Source: Oscillospiraceae bacterium (GTDB lineage Bacteria; Bacillota; Clostridia; Oscillospirales; Ruminococcaceae). From it: DNA of 19,934 bases. Of the stretch, positions 1 through 6,922 are shown piece by piece. The stretch spans positions 1 to 19,934 of the forward strand of contig RKCM01000142.1 of assembly GCA_014858325.1 (NCBI GenBank), given 5' to 3'. Position 1 is the stretch's first letter; each line of letters begins with the position of its first letter. The position numbers were made by a program, and so were the translations under genes. The notes under the pieces were generated by a model, which saw only the letters and a list, made by a program, of their open reading frames with translations, was not told the origin of the DNA and did not search any database.

Positions 1-11
1 TCAAATTGCAT
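1..11 (-). CDS. Start of a gene leaving the left edge (partial)
   Basis: On the minus strand an ATG lies at 11-9, followed by CAA TTT and then the window edge, so only Met-Gln-Phe can be read. A GAGGTG ribosome binding site sits at 21-16 and a near-perfect sigma-A promoter at 68-40, which together make a real gene start likely. The product cannot be named from three codons. Confidence 0.5.
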
Positions 12-39
12 AGTACACCTCATAAAAGGCTGCTTTGTT

Positions 40-68
40 AGTATAGCGCCAAAGCCAACCTTTGTCAA
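40..68 (-). promoter_or_regulatory. Sigma-A promoter for the gene at the left edge
   Basis: Minus strand: TTGACA at 68-63, a 17-base spacer, then TATACT at 45-40. The predicted start point is about 20 bases upstream of the ATG at 11, so the 5' untranslated region is short and carries only the GAGGTG site. This is among the best consensus promoters in the window. Confidence 0.85.
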
Positions 69-133
69 CACCAAAACAGGCAGAAAACCGAAAAAATTTC
101 AATTTCCCCGGTTTCCTGCCCGTTTGGATTCTT

Positions 134-151
134 AAAAAGCCTGTTTCAGGC
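134..151 (-). terminator. Rho-independent terminator after the P-loop gene
   Basis: Minus strand: GCCTG, loop AAA, CAGGC, then TTTTT. The stem is only 5 bp but perfect and G+C rich. It starts 6 bases beyond the stop codon of the small P-loop gene and separates it from the promoter at 68-40. Confidence 0.7.
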
Positions 152-157
152 GATTGC

Positions 158-562
158 TTACAGGTACTTCTTCACATCGTGGGGGAGGGCTGCCTCATCG
201 GCACTGACGGTGACGGTGACCTTGACGGAATCGCCGGCAATGGCTGCCATCTCATCCAGCACAGTACCCAGACGGTTGATGTCGTGGTTGAGCACCTTGA
301 GGATGCCGTCGATGTACAGGTCGGTGATGTCGTAGTTGCTTGCCATCAGGCCGGCGACAAAACCGTACAGCATCTCACCGCCGCAGACCTTGTACTCGTC
401 CAGATCGATCAGGCGAGCTGCAGGAGCGATGTCGTAGGTCAGCTTCATGCCCTTCTCGACGACGACGACGTTGCCCTTGGAGGTCTTGACCGCATCGTTG
501 ATCTGGTCGATCATAGCCTTGGTCTTACCGGAGCCCTTAGCGCCAACAATCAGTTTAATCAT
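158..562 (-). CDS. Small P-loop ATP-binding protein, function unknown
   Basis: The 134-residue product opens with a beta strand and a textbook Walker A motif, GAKGSGKT at residues 7-14, which implies ATP or GTP binding. A Walker B-like hydrophobic strand ending in Asp (LYID, 82-85) is visible; no signature motif of kinases, AAA+ or ABC proteins was recognised. The start at 562 is chosen because AGGAGG at 576-571 lies 8 bases upstream; the longer reading from 607 would put that site inside the gene. There is no signal peptide or membrane segment, so it should be cytoplasmic. It follows pgi on the same strand with 91 bases between and ends at a terminator, so it could be co-transcribed with pgi. 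The P-loop is certain; the biological role is not known to me. Confidence 0.8.
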   Translation of the reverse strand: MIKLIVGAKGSGKTKAMIDQINDAVKTSKGNVVVVEKGMKLTYDIAPAARLIDLDEYKVCGGEMLYGFVAGLMASNYDITDLYIDGILKVLNHDINRLGTVLDEMAAIAGDSVKVTVTVSADEAALPHDVKKYL

Positions 563-653
563 AGTTCTGTCCTCCTGTATTTTCCACGCCTTGCGGCGGG
601 AGATCATGTTTTTGTTGCGGATGCTTCCATTCTATAAAGAAAGGGAGCTGCGC

Positions 654-1985
654 TTACTTCAGCTTTGCTTCCAGCTCAGCAGTCAGGTTCTCGTAGCCCG
701 GCTTGCCCAGCAGTGCAAACATATTTTTCTTGTAGCTTTCCACGCCCGGCTGGTTGAAGGGGTTGACGCCCAGCATATAGCCGCTGCAGGCGCAGGCACG
801 CCAGAAGAAGTAGATCAGGTAGCCCACGCTGTAGGCAGACAGGTCGTCCAGCTCGATGACCACCTCCGGCACGCCGCCGTCGGTGTGGGCAAGGATGGTG
901 CCCTCCATGGCCTTGCGGTTGACCACGCTCATGTTCTGGTCGGCCAGGAAGTTCAGGCCGTCGAAGTTACCCTCCAGCGAATCGATGAAGAGGTCCTGTG
1001 CGGGCTTCTTGACGTCCACGATAGTCTCGAACATGGTGCGGGAGCCTTCCTGGATGAACTGACCCATGGAGTGCAGGTCGGTGGAGAAGATGCAGCTGGC
1101 GGGGAACAGGCCCTTGTTGTCCTTGCCCTCGCTCTCGCCAAAGAGCTGCTTGTACCACTCGTTCATCAGGGTGAAGTTGGGCTCGTAGCACTCCAGGATC
1201 TCCACGCTCTTGCCCTTGCGGTAGAGGATGTTGCGGATGGCAGCGTACTTGTAGGCGTCGTTGTCGGGGCTGCAAACGGAGAAGCGCTCCATGGCGTCGG
1301 CAGCGCCCTGCATCAGGGCGTCGATATCGATGCCGGCGGCGGCGATGGGCAGCAGGCCCACAGCGGAGAGGACGGAGTAGCGGCCGCCCACGTCGTCGGG
1401 GACCACGAAGGTGGGCCAGCCCTGTGCGTCGGCCAGCTGCTTCAGGGTGCCCTTGGCACGGTCGGTGGTGGCGTAGATGCGCTTGTTGGCTTCCTCCACG
1501 CCCACCTCATCTTCCAGCAGCTTGCGCAGCACGCGGAAGGCGAGGCTCGTCTCGGTGGTGGTGCCGGACTTGGAGATGACGTTGATGGAGAACTTTTTGC
1601 CCTTGCACAGAGCCATGATGTCGTTGAGGTAGGTGGGGCTGATGCTGTTGCCGCAGAAATAGATCTTGGGGCCGCCCTCCAGCTCGTTGTGGAACTGGCC
1701 CTTCACGGCCTCTACCACGGCGCGGGCGCCCAGATAGCTGCCGCCGATGCCGGCCACCACCAGCACCTCGGAGTCCTGCCGGATCTTGGCGGCAGCCTCC
1801 TTGATGCGGGCAAACTCTTCCTTATCGTAATCACGGGGCAGGTACATCCAGCCCAAGAAGTCGCTGCCGGGGCCGTTCTTGGCTTCCAGCGTCTTGTGGG
1901 CGGCTTCCACCTGCGGGTAGATCGCCTGATATTCTTCCTCTTTGATGAAGGAGGAAAGATGCTTGGTGTTCAGTGCGAGACTCAT
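654..1985 (-). CDS. pgi: Glucose-6-phosphate isomerase
   Basis: Interconverts glucose 6-phosphate and fructose 6-phosphate in cytoplasmic glycolysis and gluconeogenesis. The 443-residue length fits the short bacterial form found in Firmicutes (about 450). Visible family motifs: GIGGSYLGARA (79-89), the phosphate-binding SKSGTTTET (138-146), PGI signature DDVGGRYSVLSAVG (197-210), the catalytic Glu region GESEG (283-287), His305 in STDLHSMGQF, and the C-terminal signature NQPGVESYK (411-419) with the catalytic Lys. The ORF is open to 2096, but the start at 1985 is chosen because GGAGG (2000-1996) lies 10 bases upstream and the promoter at 2074-2046 lies inside the longer reading. It is monocistronic or co-transcribed with the P-loop gene 91 bases downstream. 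Confidence 0.97.
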   Translation of the reverse strand: MSLALNTKHLSSFIKEEEYQAIYPQVEAAHKTLEAKNGPGSDFLGWMYLPRDYDKEEFARIKEAAAKIRQDSEVLVVAGIGGSYLGARAVVEAVKGQFHNELEGGPKIYFCGNSISPTYLNDIMALCKGKKFSINVISKSGTTTETSLAFRVLRKLLEDEVGVEEANKRIYATTDRAKGTLKQLADAQGWPTFVVPDDVGGRYSVLSAVGLLPIAAAGIDIDALMQGAADAMERFSVCSPDNDAYKYAAIRNILYRKGKSVEILECYEPNFTLMNEWYKQLFGESEGKDNKGLFPASCIFSTDLHSMGQFIQEGSRTMFETIVDVKKPAQDLFIDSLEGNFDGLNFLADQNMSVVNRKAMEGTILAHTDGGVPEVVIELDDLSAYSVGYLIYFFWRACACSGYMLGVNPFNQPGVESYKKNMFALLGKPGYENLTAELEAKLK

Positions 1986-2045
1986 TTTATCAAAACCTCC
2001 AGACAAATTTAGGGCCTTGACCCTGCGAGGGTTTTTCTTGGTATA

Positions 2046-2074
2046 AGTGTACCGTTCCCATCGGGCAAAGTCAA
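2046..2074 (-). promoter_or_regulatory. Promoter of pgi, with a small two-way hairpin in the leader
   Basis: Minus strand: TTGACT (2074-2069), 17-base spacer, TACACT (2051-2046). The expected leader runs from about 2040 to 1986. In it ACCCT (2032-2028), CGC, AGGGT (2024-2020) forms a 5-bp hairpin, and the same AGGG can instead pair with CCCT at 2014-2011. The promoter call is good; any regulatory role of the hairpins is speculative. No clear terminator for the upstream carboxypeptidase was found in 2075-2202. Confidence 0.7.
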
Positions 2075-2202
2075 GGCCAAAATCCTTGGTTTTCATACAA
2101 TTTTAATAGTGTTCTTTTGGATGCTCTCACACTTTTTGTTCAGCCAGCCGAGTGCAATTTACTCTCTTGAAGCAGTTTTGGGCGATTCTGTGTTTGTTTT
2201 GG

Positions 2203-3450
2203 CTACCCAAGGCCGCAAAGGCTCTGCCACAGCAGACCAAAGGCCTCCGGGAAAGCAAGTTTCGGTGCATCGGCCGCCGCACAGACATCATAGGTATCCA
2301 GCAGGCTCTCCCCCGCATAAACAGCCACACGGCCCACAGCCTGCCCTTTTTCCACCGGGGCTTCCAGCTCCTCGGGCAGGGTGAGCTCTGCCCGAAGCGA
2401 GGCCGCACCGCCTTTTTCCAGCAGCACCGTCTCAGGCAGGGCGGAATAATCCAGCGGCACACTGCCCGCCGCGCTCCCCCGCACCGTCCGGCTCAATGGC
2501 TGTGTTTCCAGCGCAGGCAGGGGTGCCGCTTCGTAGGCGGAGAAACCGTAGTCCAGCAGCGTCGTGGCGGCCTGGAAGCGCTCGGCGCTGCTGGGCGCGC
2601 CCAGCACGACGGCAATGAGGTGCAGCCCCTCCCGGGTGGCAGAGGCCGAGATGCAGACCCCCGCCCCGCTGGTAGTGCCGGTTTTCAGGCCGGTGATGCC
2701 GCGGTAGCGCTTGAGCAGCTTATTGGTGTTGACGAGCTGGGTCTGGCCGTTCCGCAGGCTGTCGGTCCAGATGCCGGAGTAGTGCAGCACCTCGGGGCAG
2801 GTGTTGAGGATCTCCCGGCTCATGATGGCCACATCCCGGGCCGTGGAGAGGTGGCCGACCGTATCCAGCCCACAGGCGTTGCGGAAGGCGGTGTGGTCCA
2901 TCCCCAGCTGGGCGGCCCGGGCATTCATCTGCTCCACAAAGGCCGGCTCGCTGCCGCCCACCAGCTCGGCCACCGCCACGGCGGCGTCGTTGGCCGAAGA
3001 AACGCAGATGGCCCGGAGCATCTCATCCAGCGTGAACTGTTCGCCGGGCTCCAGCCAGATCTGGCTGCCGCCCATGTGGTAGGCGTGCTCGCTGACCGGC
3101 ACAGGGGTGTCCAGCGTCAGGCGTCCATTGTGGATGGCCTCAAAGGTCAGCAGCAGGGTCATCACCTTGGTGATGGAGGCAATGGGCATGGCTTCGTCCG
3201 CATTTTTCTCATAGAGCACCCGCCCGCTCTCCTGCTCCACCAGAATGGCCGCCCGGCAGTGGAGGGAAAACTCCGGCTGCGCCGCCGCAGGCAGCAACCA
3301 TTCCGCCTCGGCCGGCTGGGATGCCGCCGTTTGCGCTGCCGGGGCCGCCAGCAGATGCCACCCCATCCCCTGCGCCGTGCCAAAGGCCAGCGCAAACAGC
3401 CAGAAGCAAAGCACCGCCGCGCAGAGCGCCGCAAACCGTCTCCGTTCCAT
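2203..3450 (-). CDS. Secreted D-alanyl-D-alanine carboxypeptidase (penicillin-binding protein, family S11)
   Basis: Trims the terminal D-Ala of peptidoglycan pentapeptides outside the cell membrane. The 415-residue protein starts with a signal sequence (ERRR at 2-5, then a hydrophobic run at about 7-27). It then shows the three penicillin-binding active-site motifs in the right order: SITK (Ser92, Lys95), SAN (152-154) and KTG (256-258). A PBP5-type C-terminal beta domain spans about 309-390, and a hydrophobic or amphipathic tail (399-415) may anchor it to the membrane as in DacA/DacF. The start at 3450 is chosen because GGGAGGG (3464-3458) lies 7 bases upstream and the signal sequence begins there; the frame is open to 3588. 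It is transcribed divergently from mtaB. It resembles DacF-type enzymes, but the exact paralogue is uncertain. Confidence 0.93.
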   Translation of the reverse strand: MERRRFAALCAAVLCFWLFALAFGTAQGMGWHLLAAPAAQTAASQPAEAEWLLPAAAQPEFSLHCRAAILVEQESGRVLYEKNADEAMPIASITKVMTLLLTFEAIHNGRLTLDTPVPVSEHAYHMGGSQIWLEPGEQFTLDEMLRAICVSSANDAAVAVAELVGGSEPAFVEQMNARAAQLGMDHTAFRNACGLDTVGHLSTARDVAIMSREILNTCPEVLHYSGIWTDSLRNGQTQLVNTNKLLKRYRGITGLKTGTTSGAGVCISASATREGLHLIAVVLGAPSSAERFQAATTLLDYGFSAYEAAPLPALETQPLSRTVRGSAAGSVPLDYSALPETVLLEKGGAASLRAELTLPEELEAPVEKGQAVGRVAVYAGESLLDTYDVCAAADAPKLAFPEAFGLLWQSLCGLG

Positions 3451-3487
3451 CTCGTGTCCCTCCCGCCCGTCGTTCCAATGGTTCTGA

Positions 3488-3502
3488 TTGCATTCTATGC
3501 AA
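3488..3502. promoter_or_regulatory. 15-bp perfect inverted repeat over the likely carboxypeptidase -10
   Basis: TTGCAT, TCT, ATGCAA forms a perfect 6-3-6 inverted repeat. On the minus strand its centre contains TAGAAT (3497-3492), a good -10 candidate for the carboxypeptidase, although no convincing -35 is seen at the right distance. A dyad overlapping a -10 is a typical repressor position. Which regulator, if any, binds is unknown. Confidence 0.4.
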
Positions 3503-3542
3503 AAAAAGAGGGCGCAATGCTCTTTTCTCCTGGGGAAAAATC

Positions 3543-3551
3543 TGCTATAAT
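3543..3551 (+). promoter_or_regulatory. Extended -10 promoter of mtaB
   Basis: TGCTATAAT matches the extended -10 element (TGnTATAAT) exactly. The -35 position (TTTTCT at 3523-3528) is weak, as is common for extended -10 promoters. The start point would be near 3558, leaving a leader of about 29 bases with AAGGA at 3576-3580 ahead of the ATG at 3587. This rules out the upstream in-frame ATG at 3563. Confidence 0.75.
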
Positions 3552-3586
3552 AAGATGGTTTATTGTTTTTGTCGAAAGGATATCTC

Positions 3587-4882
3587 ATGCGAGTTTGTTT
3601 TTATACCCTTGGCTGCAAGGTCAATCTGAACGAGACGGGCGCTTTGGAGCAGATGTTCCGGGGCGCGGGCTTCACCATCGTGCAAGAGGGCGAGGAGGCC
3701 GACGTCTTCGTCGTCAACAGCTGCACCGTCACCAATTTTGGTGACCAGAAGAGCCGGAAGTGGCTCCGCCGGGCCAAGCGCGAGAACCCCGGGGCCGTCA
3801 CGGTGCTGACGGGCTGCTACCCGCAGGCCTTCCCCGAGGAGGCCGCACAGTTTATGGAGGCCGACCTGGTGTGCGGCAACGGCGACCGCAAGGCCATCCT
3901 GGACAATGTGCTGAAACTGCTGGACGGCCACGAGCGGATCGTCGCCATTGCCCCCCACGCCCGGGGCGAACAGTTTGAGGAGCTGCCCGTGGAGCGATTC
4001 GAGACCCACACCCGGGCCTTCATCAAGGTGGAGGACGGTTGCAACCGCCAGTGCGCCTACTGCGTCATCCCCCGGGCCCGGGGCCCGGTGCGCAGCCGTA
4101 AGGAGGAGAGCATCCTGGCCGAGCTGCGCCAGCTGGCCGCCTCCGGCTACCGAGAGGTAGTGCTCAGCGCCATCTCCCTGCCCAGCTACGGGCTGGACAC
4201 CGGCACCAACCTGGTGGAGCTGGTCGAGCACTGTGCCGAGGTGGAGGGCATCGAACGCATCCGGCTGGGCAGCCTCGACCCCGATATGCTCACGCCGGAG
4301 TTCATTGCCCGGCTGGCGGCGGTGGAAAAGCTCTGCCCTCAGTTCCACCTGAGCCTGCAGAGCGGCTGCACCGCCACTTTGCGGCGGATGCGCCGTGTTT
4401 ACACGGCCGAGCAGTACGCCGAGGTGGTGGCACAGATCCGCGCCGCCTACGGGGACCGCCCGGTCAGCTTCACCACCGACTGCATCTGCGGCTTCCCCGG
4501 GGAGACGGAGGCGGATTTTCAGGAGAGCTGCGCTTTCTTGAAGAAGATCGGCTTTTTGAAGGTGCATGTCTTCCCCTACTCCCGCCGCAGCGGCACCCCC
4601 GCCTACGACTTCCCGGATCAGATCCACGAGCGGGCCAAGCAGGAGCGGAGCCGCGCCATGAACGCCGAGGCCGAGGCCATCCGCCGGGAGGTGCTGGCAG
4701 GCTATGCGGGCATGGAGGACGACGTGCTGCTGGAAACGCCCCTCTCCGAGACGCTGTTCACAGGCTACACCCGGCTGTATGTGCCTGTAGTGGTATCCGC
4801 GCCGGGCCGCGCAAGCGGCGAGATCGTCCACGTCCGTCTGGGCGAATACGACGGTGAGCGCGTCCGGGCCGTGTTGGCATAA
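3587..4882 (+). CDS. mtaB: tRNA threonylcarbamoyladenosine (t6A37) methylthiotransferase
   Basis: A radical SAM enzyme that adds a methylthio group to t6A at position 37 of tRNAs decoding ANN codons, giving ms2t6A. The 431-residue product has the three-part architecture of the family: an N-terminal MTTase domain with cluster ligands Cys10 (YTLGCKVN), Cys46 (NSCTVT) and Cys77 (TGCYPQ); a radical SAM barrel with CxxxCxxC at Cys152, Cys156 and Cys159 (CNRQCAYC); and a C-terminal TRAM-like RNA-binding region from about 365. The spacing and the TLGCKVN opening fit MtaB (YqeV) rather than MiaB or RimO. The start is set by AAGGA 6 bases upstream. It has its own promoter and is divergent from the carboxypeptidase gene. 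Confidence 0.93.
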   Translation: MRVCFYTLGCKVNLNETGALEQMFRGAGFTIVQEGEEADVFVVNSCTVTNFGDQKSRKWLRRAKRENPGAVTVLTGCYPQAFPEEAAQFMEADLVCGNGDRKAILDNVLKLLDGHERIVAIAPHARGEQFEELPVERFETHTRAFIKVEDGCNRQCAYCVIPRARGPVRSRKEESILAELRQLAASGYREVVLSAISLPSYGLDTGTNLVELVEHCAEVEGIERIRLGSLDPDMLTPEFIARLAAVEKLCPQFHLSLQSGCTATLRRMRRVYTAEQYAEVVAQIRAAYGDRPVSFTTDCICGFPGETEADFQESCAFLKKIGFLKVHVFPYSRRSGTPAYDFPDQIHERAKQERSRAMNAEAEAIRREVLAGYAGMEDDVLLETPLSETLFTGYTRLYVPVVVSAPGRASGEIVHVRLGEYDGERVRAVLA

Positions 4883-4894
4883 CGCGCCCCTGGG

Positions 4895-4927
4895 TTTTGG
4901 TAAAACTGCCAAGAATTTTTGCCAAAA
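4895..4927 (+). terminator. Weak hairpin after mtaB
   Basis: TTTTGGTAAAA (4895-4905) pairs with TTTTGCCAAAA (4917-4927) through 11 bp with one wobble and an 11-base loop. A smaller alternative, TTGGT/GCCAA followed by GAATTTTT, would be a weak terminator for mtaB. The long stem is AT-rich and lacks a following T tract, so termination is only a possibility. Confidence 0.3.
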
Positions 4928-4981
4928 CTTTGTGCAAACCTTACCAGTCGTGAAATTCATAACAAAATTGAGCCTGAGGGG

Positions 4982-5010
4982 TTTTCATCGAAATTCGTTT
5001 GTGTTACAAT
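4982..5010 (+). promoter_or_regulatory. Promoter of the [FeFe] hydrogenase gene
   Basis: TTTTCA (4982-4987), 17-base spacer, TACAAT (5005-5010), preceded by TGT so that the extended -10 TGnTACAAT is complete. TTGT-GTT-ACAA (4999-5009) forms a small dyad over the -10. The predicted start near 5017 gives a leader of about 150 bases. Confidence 0.7.
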
Positions 5011-5016
5011 AAAAGT

Positions 5017-5168
5017 GGATTACCGGGGGCAGCGCGCCGATCGCAGCGGCGCGTGTACCAAAGCCGCCGGGGACAAGCCCCTGTTTTGTGCGCCATGCGG
5101 TCGGTTTGTGCTGCGTGTCTTGAGAGCCGGGGCTCGTTCGGTTTTGTTTGATACAAGGAGAGATTGGA
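5017..5168 (+). promoter_or_regulatory. Long structured leader of the hydrogenase mRNA
   Basis: This G+C-rich untranslated stretch contains several hairpins: CGCGCC/GGCGCG (5033-5038 with 5048-5053, 9-base loop), GGGG/CCCC (5069-5072 with 5078-5081), and GAGC/GCTC (5124-5127 with 5132-5135). A ribosome binding site AAGGAG (5155-5160) follows, 8 bases before the ATG. No known riboswitch class was recognised, and no terminator-type T tract follows any hairpin, so control of translation or mRNA stability is more likely than attenuation, if it regulates at all. Confidence 0.4.
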
Positions 5169-6722
5169 ATGAGTTTTAGAGGAATCAACACGACGGTCAT
5201 CCAGATCCGCCGCCAGGTGTTCACCGAAGTGGCACGGATGGCCTACGCCAATGTAAAGGGCGAAGCCGCCAACCACCTGATGCGCAAGATCCCTTACACC
5301 ATCATCCCCGGTGAGGAGGGCAAGCTGCGCAAGGACATCTTCCTGGAGCGCGCCATCGTTGAGGAGCGCGTCCGCCTGGCCATGGGCCTGCCCACCCGCC
5401 GCATGGACGAGCACAACAGCGTCGTTTCCGGCCTGGAAGACGCTTCCATTGCCGACAAGTACTACGATCCCCCGCTGGTAAACGTCATCAAGTTTGCCTG
5501 CAACCGCTGCCCCGAGAAGCTGGTCAAGGTCTCCGACCTGTGCCAGGGCTGCCTCGCCCACCCCTGCATGGAGGTGTGCCCCAAGAAGGCCATCACCTGG
5601 GAGAGCGGCCGCTCCACCATCGATCAGGAAAAGTGCATCAAGTGCGGCCGCTGCGTCGGCGTCTGCCCCTACAACGCCATCGTGAAGACCGAGCGCCCCT
5701 GCGCAGCAGCCTGCGGCATGGGTGCCATCCACTCCGATGAGCTGGGCCGTGCCGAGATCGACTACAGCAAGTGCGTTTCCTGCGGCCAGTGCCTCGTCAA
5801 CTGCCCCTTCGGTGCCATTGCCGACAAGGGCCAGATCTACCAGCTGATCCAGGGCTTCAACCGCGGCGACCGCATCTACGCCCTCGTGGCCCCCGCTTTC
5901 ATCAACCAGTTCCCGGGTCTGGCCTCTACCGGCAAGCTGAAGGCCGCCCTGAAGGCACTGGGCTTCTACGATGTGGTGGAGGTCGCCATCGGTGCCGACC
6001 TGTGCACCGTGGATGAGGCCCACGACTTCCTGGAAGAGGTGCCCGAGAAGCGGAACTTCATGGCCACCTCCTGCTGCCCGGCCTGGAGCATGATGGCCAA
6101 GACCGCTTTCCCGGATCTGGCCAAGAACATCTCCATGACCATGACCCCCATGGTCTTCACCGCCCGGATGATGAAGCAGGCCGACCCCGAAGCCCGGATG
6201 TGCTTCATCGGACCCTGCGCCGCCAAGAAGCTGGAGGCCTCCCGCCGCACCATCCGCTCCGACGTGGACTTCGTGCTGACCTTTGAGGAGCTGGCCGGCA
6301 TCATCGAGGCCAAGGACATCGACGTGGAGAATCTGGAAGTCGATCCCAAGGAGATCGACCTCGTCCACGCCTCCGCTGCGGGCCGCGGCTTTGCCCAGTC
6401 CGGCGGCGTGGCCAAGGCAGTGGCCGACAAGATCAAGGAGTGGCACCCCGATATGGACGTGAAGATCGCGTCCGCACAGGGTCTGGCCGAGTGCAAGAAG
6501 CTGCTGATGCTGGCAAAGGCCGGCAAGTACAACGGCTACCTGCTGGAGGGCATGGGCTGCCCTGGCGGCTGCATCGGCGGCGCAGGCACCATCGCCGACC
6601 CCGCCAAGACTGCCGTGGTGCTGAACAAGTATGTGAAGGACGCTCCCTTCACCGACCCCGAGCAGAGTTCCTTCATCGCCAACATCCACATGCTGAAGGA
6701 CGACCCCAATTTTGAAGTCTGA
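5169..6722 (+). CDS. [FeFe] hydrogenase, group B-like, ferredoxin-linked
   Basis: Catalyses reversible proton reduction to H2 at a cytoplasmic H-cluster, normally with ferredoxin. Of the 517 residues, the N-terminal 110 are unassigned. Cys-rich iron-sulfur regions follow: CQGCLAHPCMEVCP (Cys125, 128, 133, 137), CIKCGRCVGVCP (156, 159, 162, 166), Cys178/182, and CVSCGQCLVNCP (202, 205, 208, 212). The H-cluster motifs are TSCCPAW (300-306), GPCAAKK (348-354) and EGMGCPGGCIGG (460-471). GPC in place of MPC in the second motif, and the absence of a plant-type 2Fe-2S domain, point to group B, the class of Clostridium pasteurianum CpIII. AAGGAG at 5155-5160 fixes the start. The gene stands alone between its own promoter and terminator; maturases HydE, HydF and HydG are not in the window. 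Confidence 0.92.
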   Translation: MSFRGINTTVIQIRRQVFTEVARMAYANVKGEAANHLMRKIPYTIIPGEEGKLRKDIFLERAIVEERVRLAMGLPTRRMDEHNSVVSGLEDASIADKYYDPPLVNVIKFACNRCPEKLVKVSDLCQGCLAHPCMEVCPKKAITWESGRSTIDQEKCIKCGRCVGVCPYNAIVKTERPCAAACGMGAIHSDELGRAEIDYSKCVSCGQCLVNCPFGAIADKGQIYQLIQGFNRGDRIYALVAPAFINQFPGLASTGKLKAALKALGFYDVVEVAIGADLCTVDEAHDFLEEVPEKRNFMATSCCPAWSMMAKTAFPDLAKNISMTMTPMVFTARMMKQADPEARMCFIGPCAAKKLEASRRTIRSDVDFVLTFEELAGIIEAKDIDVENLEVDPKEIDLVHASAAGRGFAQSGGVAKAVADKIKEWHPDMDVKIASAQGLAECKKLLMLAKAGKYNGYLLEGMGCPGGCIGGAGTIADPAKTAVVLNKYVKDAPFTDPEQSSFIANIHMLKDDPNFEV

Positions 6723-6737
6723 GTTCTGACTTTTCAA

Positions 6738-6770
6738 GACCGTCTCCCTGCCGGGAGGCGGTCTTTTGTT
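6738..6770 (+). terminator. Strong Rho-independent terminator of the hydrogenase gene
   Basis: GACCGTCTCCC (6738-6748), loop TGCC, GGGAGGCGGTC (6753-6763), then TTTTGTT. The 11-bp stem has one G-T wobble. It starts 15 bases after the stop codon. Confidence 0.93.
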
Positions 6771-6787
6771 GTATTCTCCACAAGATT

Positions 6788-6828
6788 TGTTGAAAGTGCA
6801 ACATTTTTGTGAAACTCTCTCAACACAA
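6788..6828. promoter_or_regulatory. Two inverted repeats just upstream of a -35, candidate operators
   Basis: TGTTG/CAACA (6788-6792 with 6799-6803) and TTGTG/CACAA (6807-6811 with 6824-6828) lie back to back; the second ends next to the -35 at 6829. The first resembles the clostridial Rex dyad TTGTTAANNNNTTAACAA at 10 of 14 defined positions, and TTGTGAA at 6807 resembles a Rex half-site. Control by Rex is only a suggestion. Confidence 0.35.
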
Positions 6829-6857
6829 TTGACATTTTACACAGAGTATGCTATTTT
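6829..6857 (+). promoter_or_regulatory. Promoter of the small exported protein gene
   Basis: TTGACA (6829-6834), 17-base spacer ending TGC, TATTTT (6852-6857). The -35 is perfect and the TGn extension is present. The start point near 6864 leaves a leader of about 76 bases. Confidence 0.8.
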
Positions 6858-6874
6858 GACAGTGATGAGTCCTG

Positions 6875-6922
6875 CCCGGCGGGCCGCCGGGGCCGCAGCG
6901 GGGCTCCTGCCGCTTTACGGCA
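6875..6922 (+). promoter_or_regulatory. Hairpin-rich leader ahead of the exported protein gene
   Basis: CCCGGCG/CGCCGGG (6875-6881 with 6885-6891, loop GGC) and TGCCG/CGGCA (6908-6912 with 6918-6922, loop CTTTA) are perfect stems. The second ends 3 bases before the AAAGGG ribosome binding site (6925-6930), so it could affect translation. No T tract follows either stem, so neither looks like a terminator. Confidence 0.4.

Noticed and set aside
447..2012. Long plus-strand open frame antisense to pgi; similar long antisense frames cover mtaB, the hydrogenase, gpmI, pgk and the ABC genes
   Set aside because: They are open because of high G+C and third-position bias in the real genes, have low-complexity Ala/Gly/Val/His-rich translations, and lack ribosome binding sites.
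2020..2036. Plus-strand terminator (ACCCT-GCG-AGGGT followed by TTTTTC)
   Set aside because: No plus-strand gene lies upstream; the same hairpin falls within the minus-strand pgi leader.
1986..2096. N-terminal extension of pgi from 2096
   Set aside because: The promoter at 2074-2046 lies within it, the added residues are unlike the family, and GGAGG fits the start at 1985.
6861..6870. GTGATGAG as a hammerhead ribozyme core
   Set aside because: The core needs CTGATGA and a matching GAAA segment flanked by a closing stem; these were not found.
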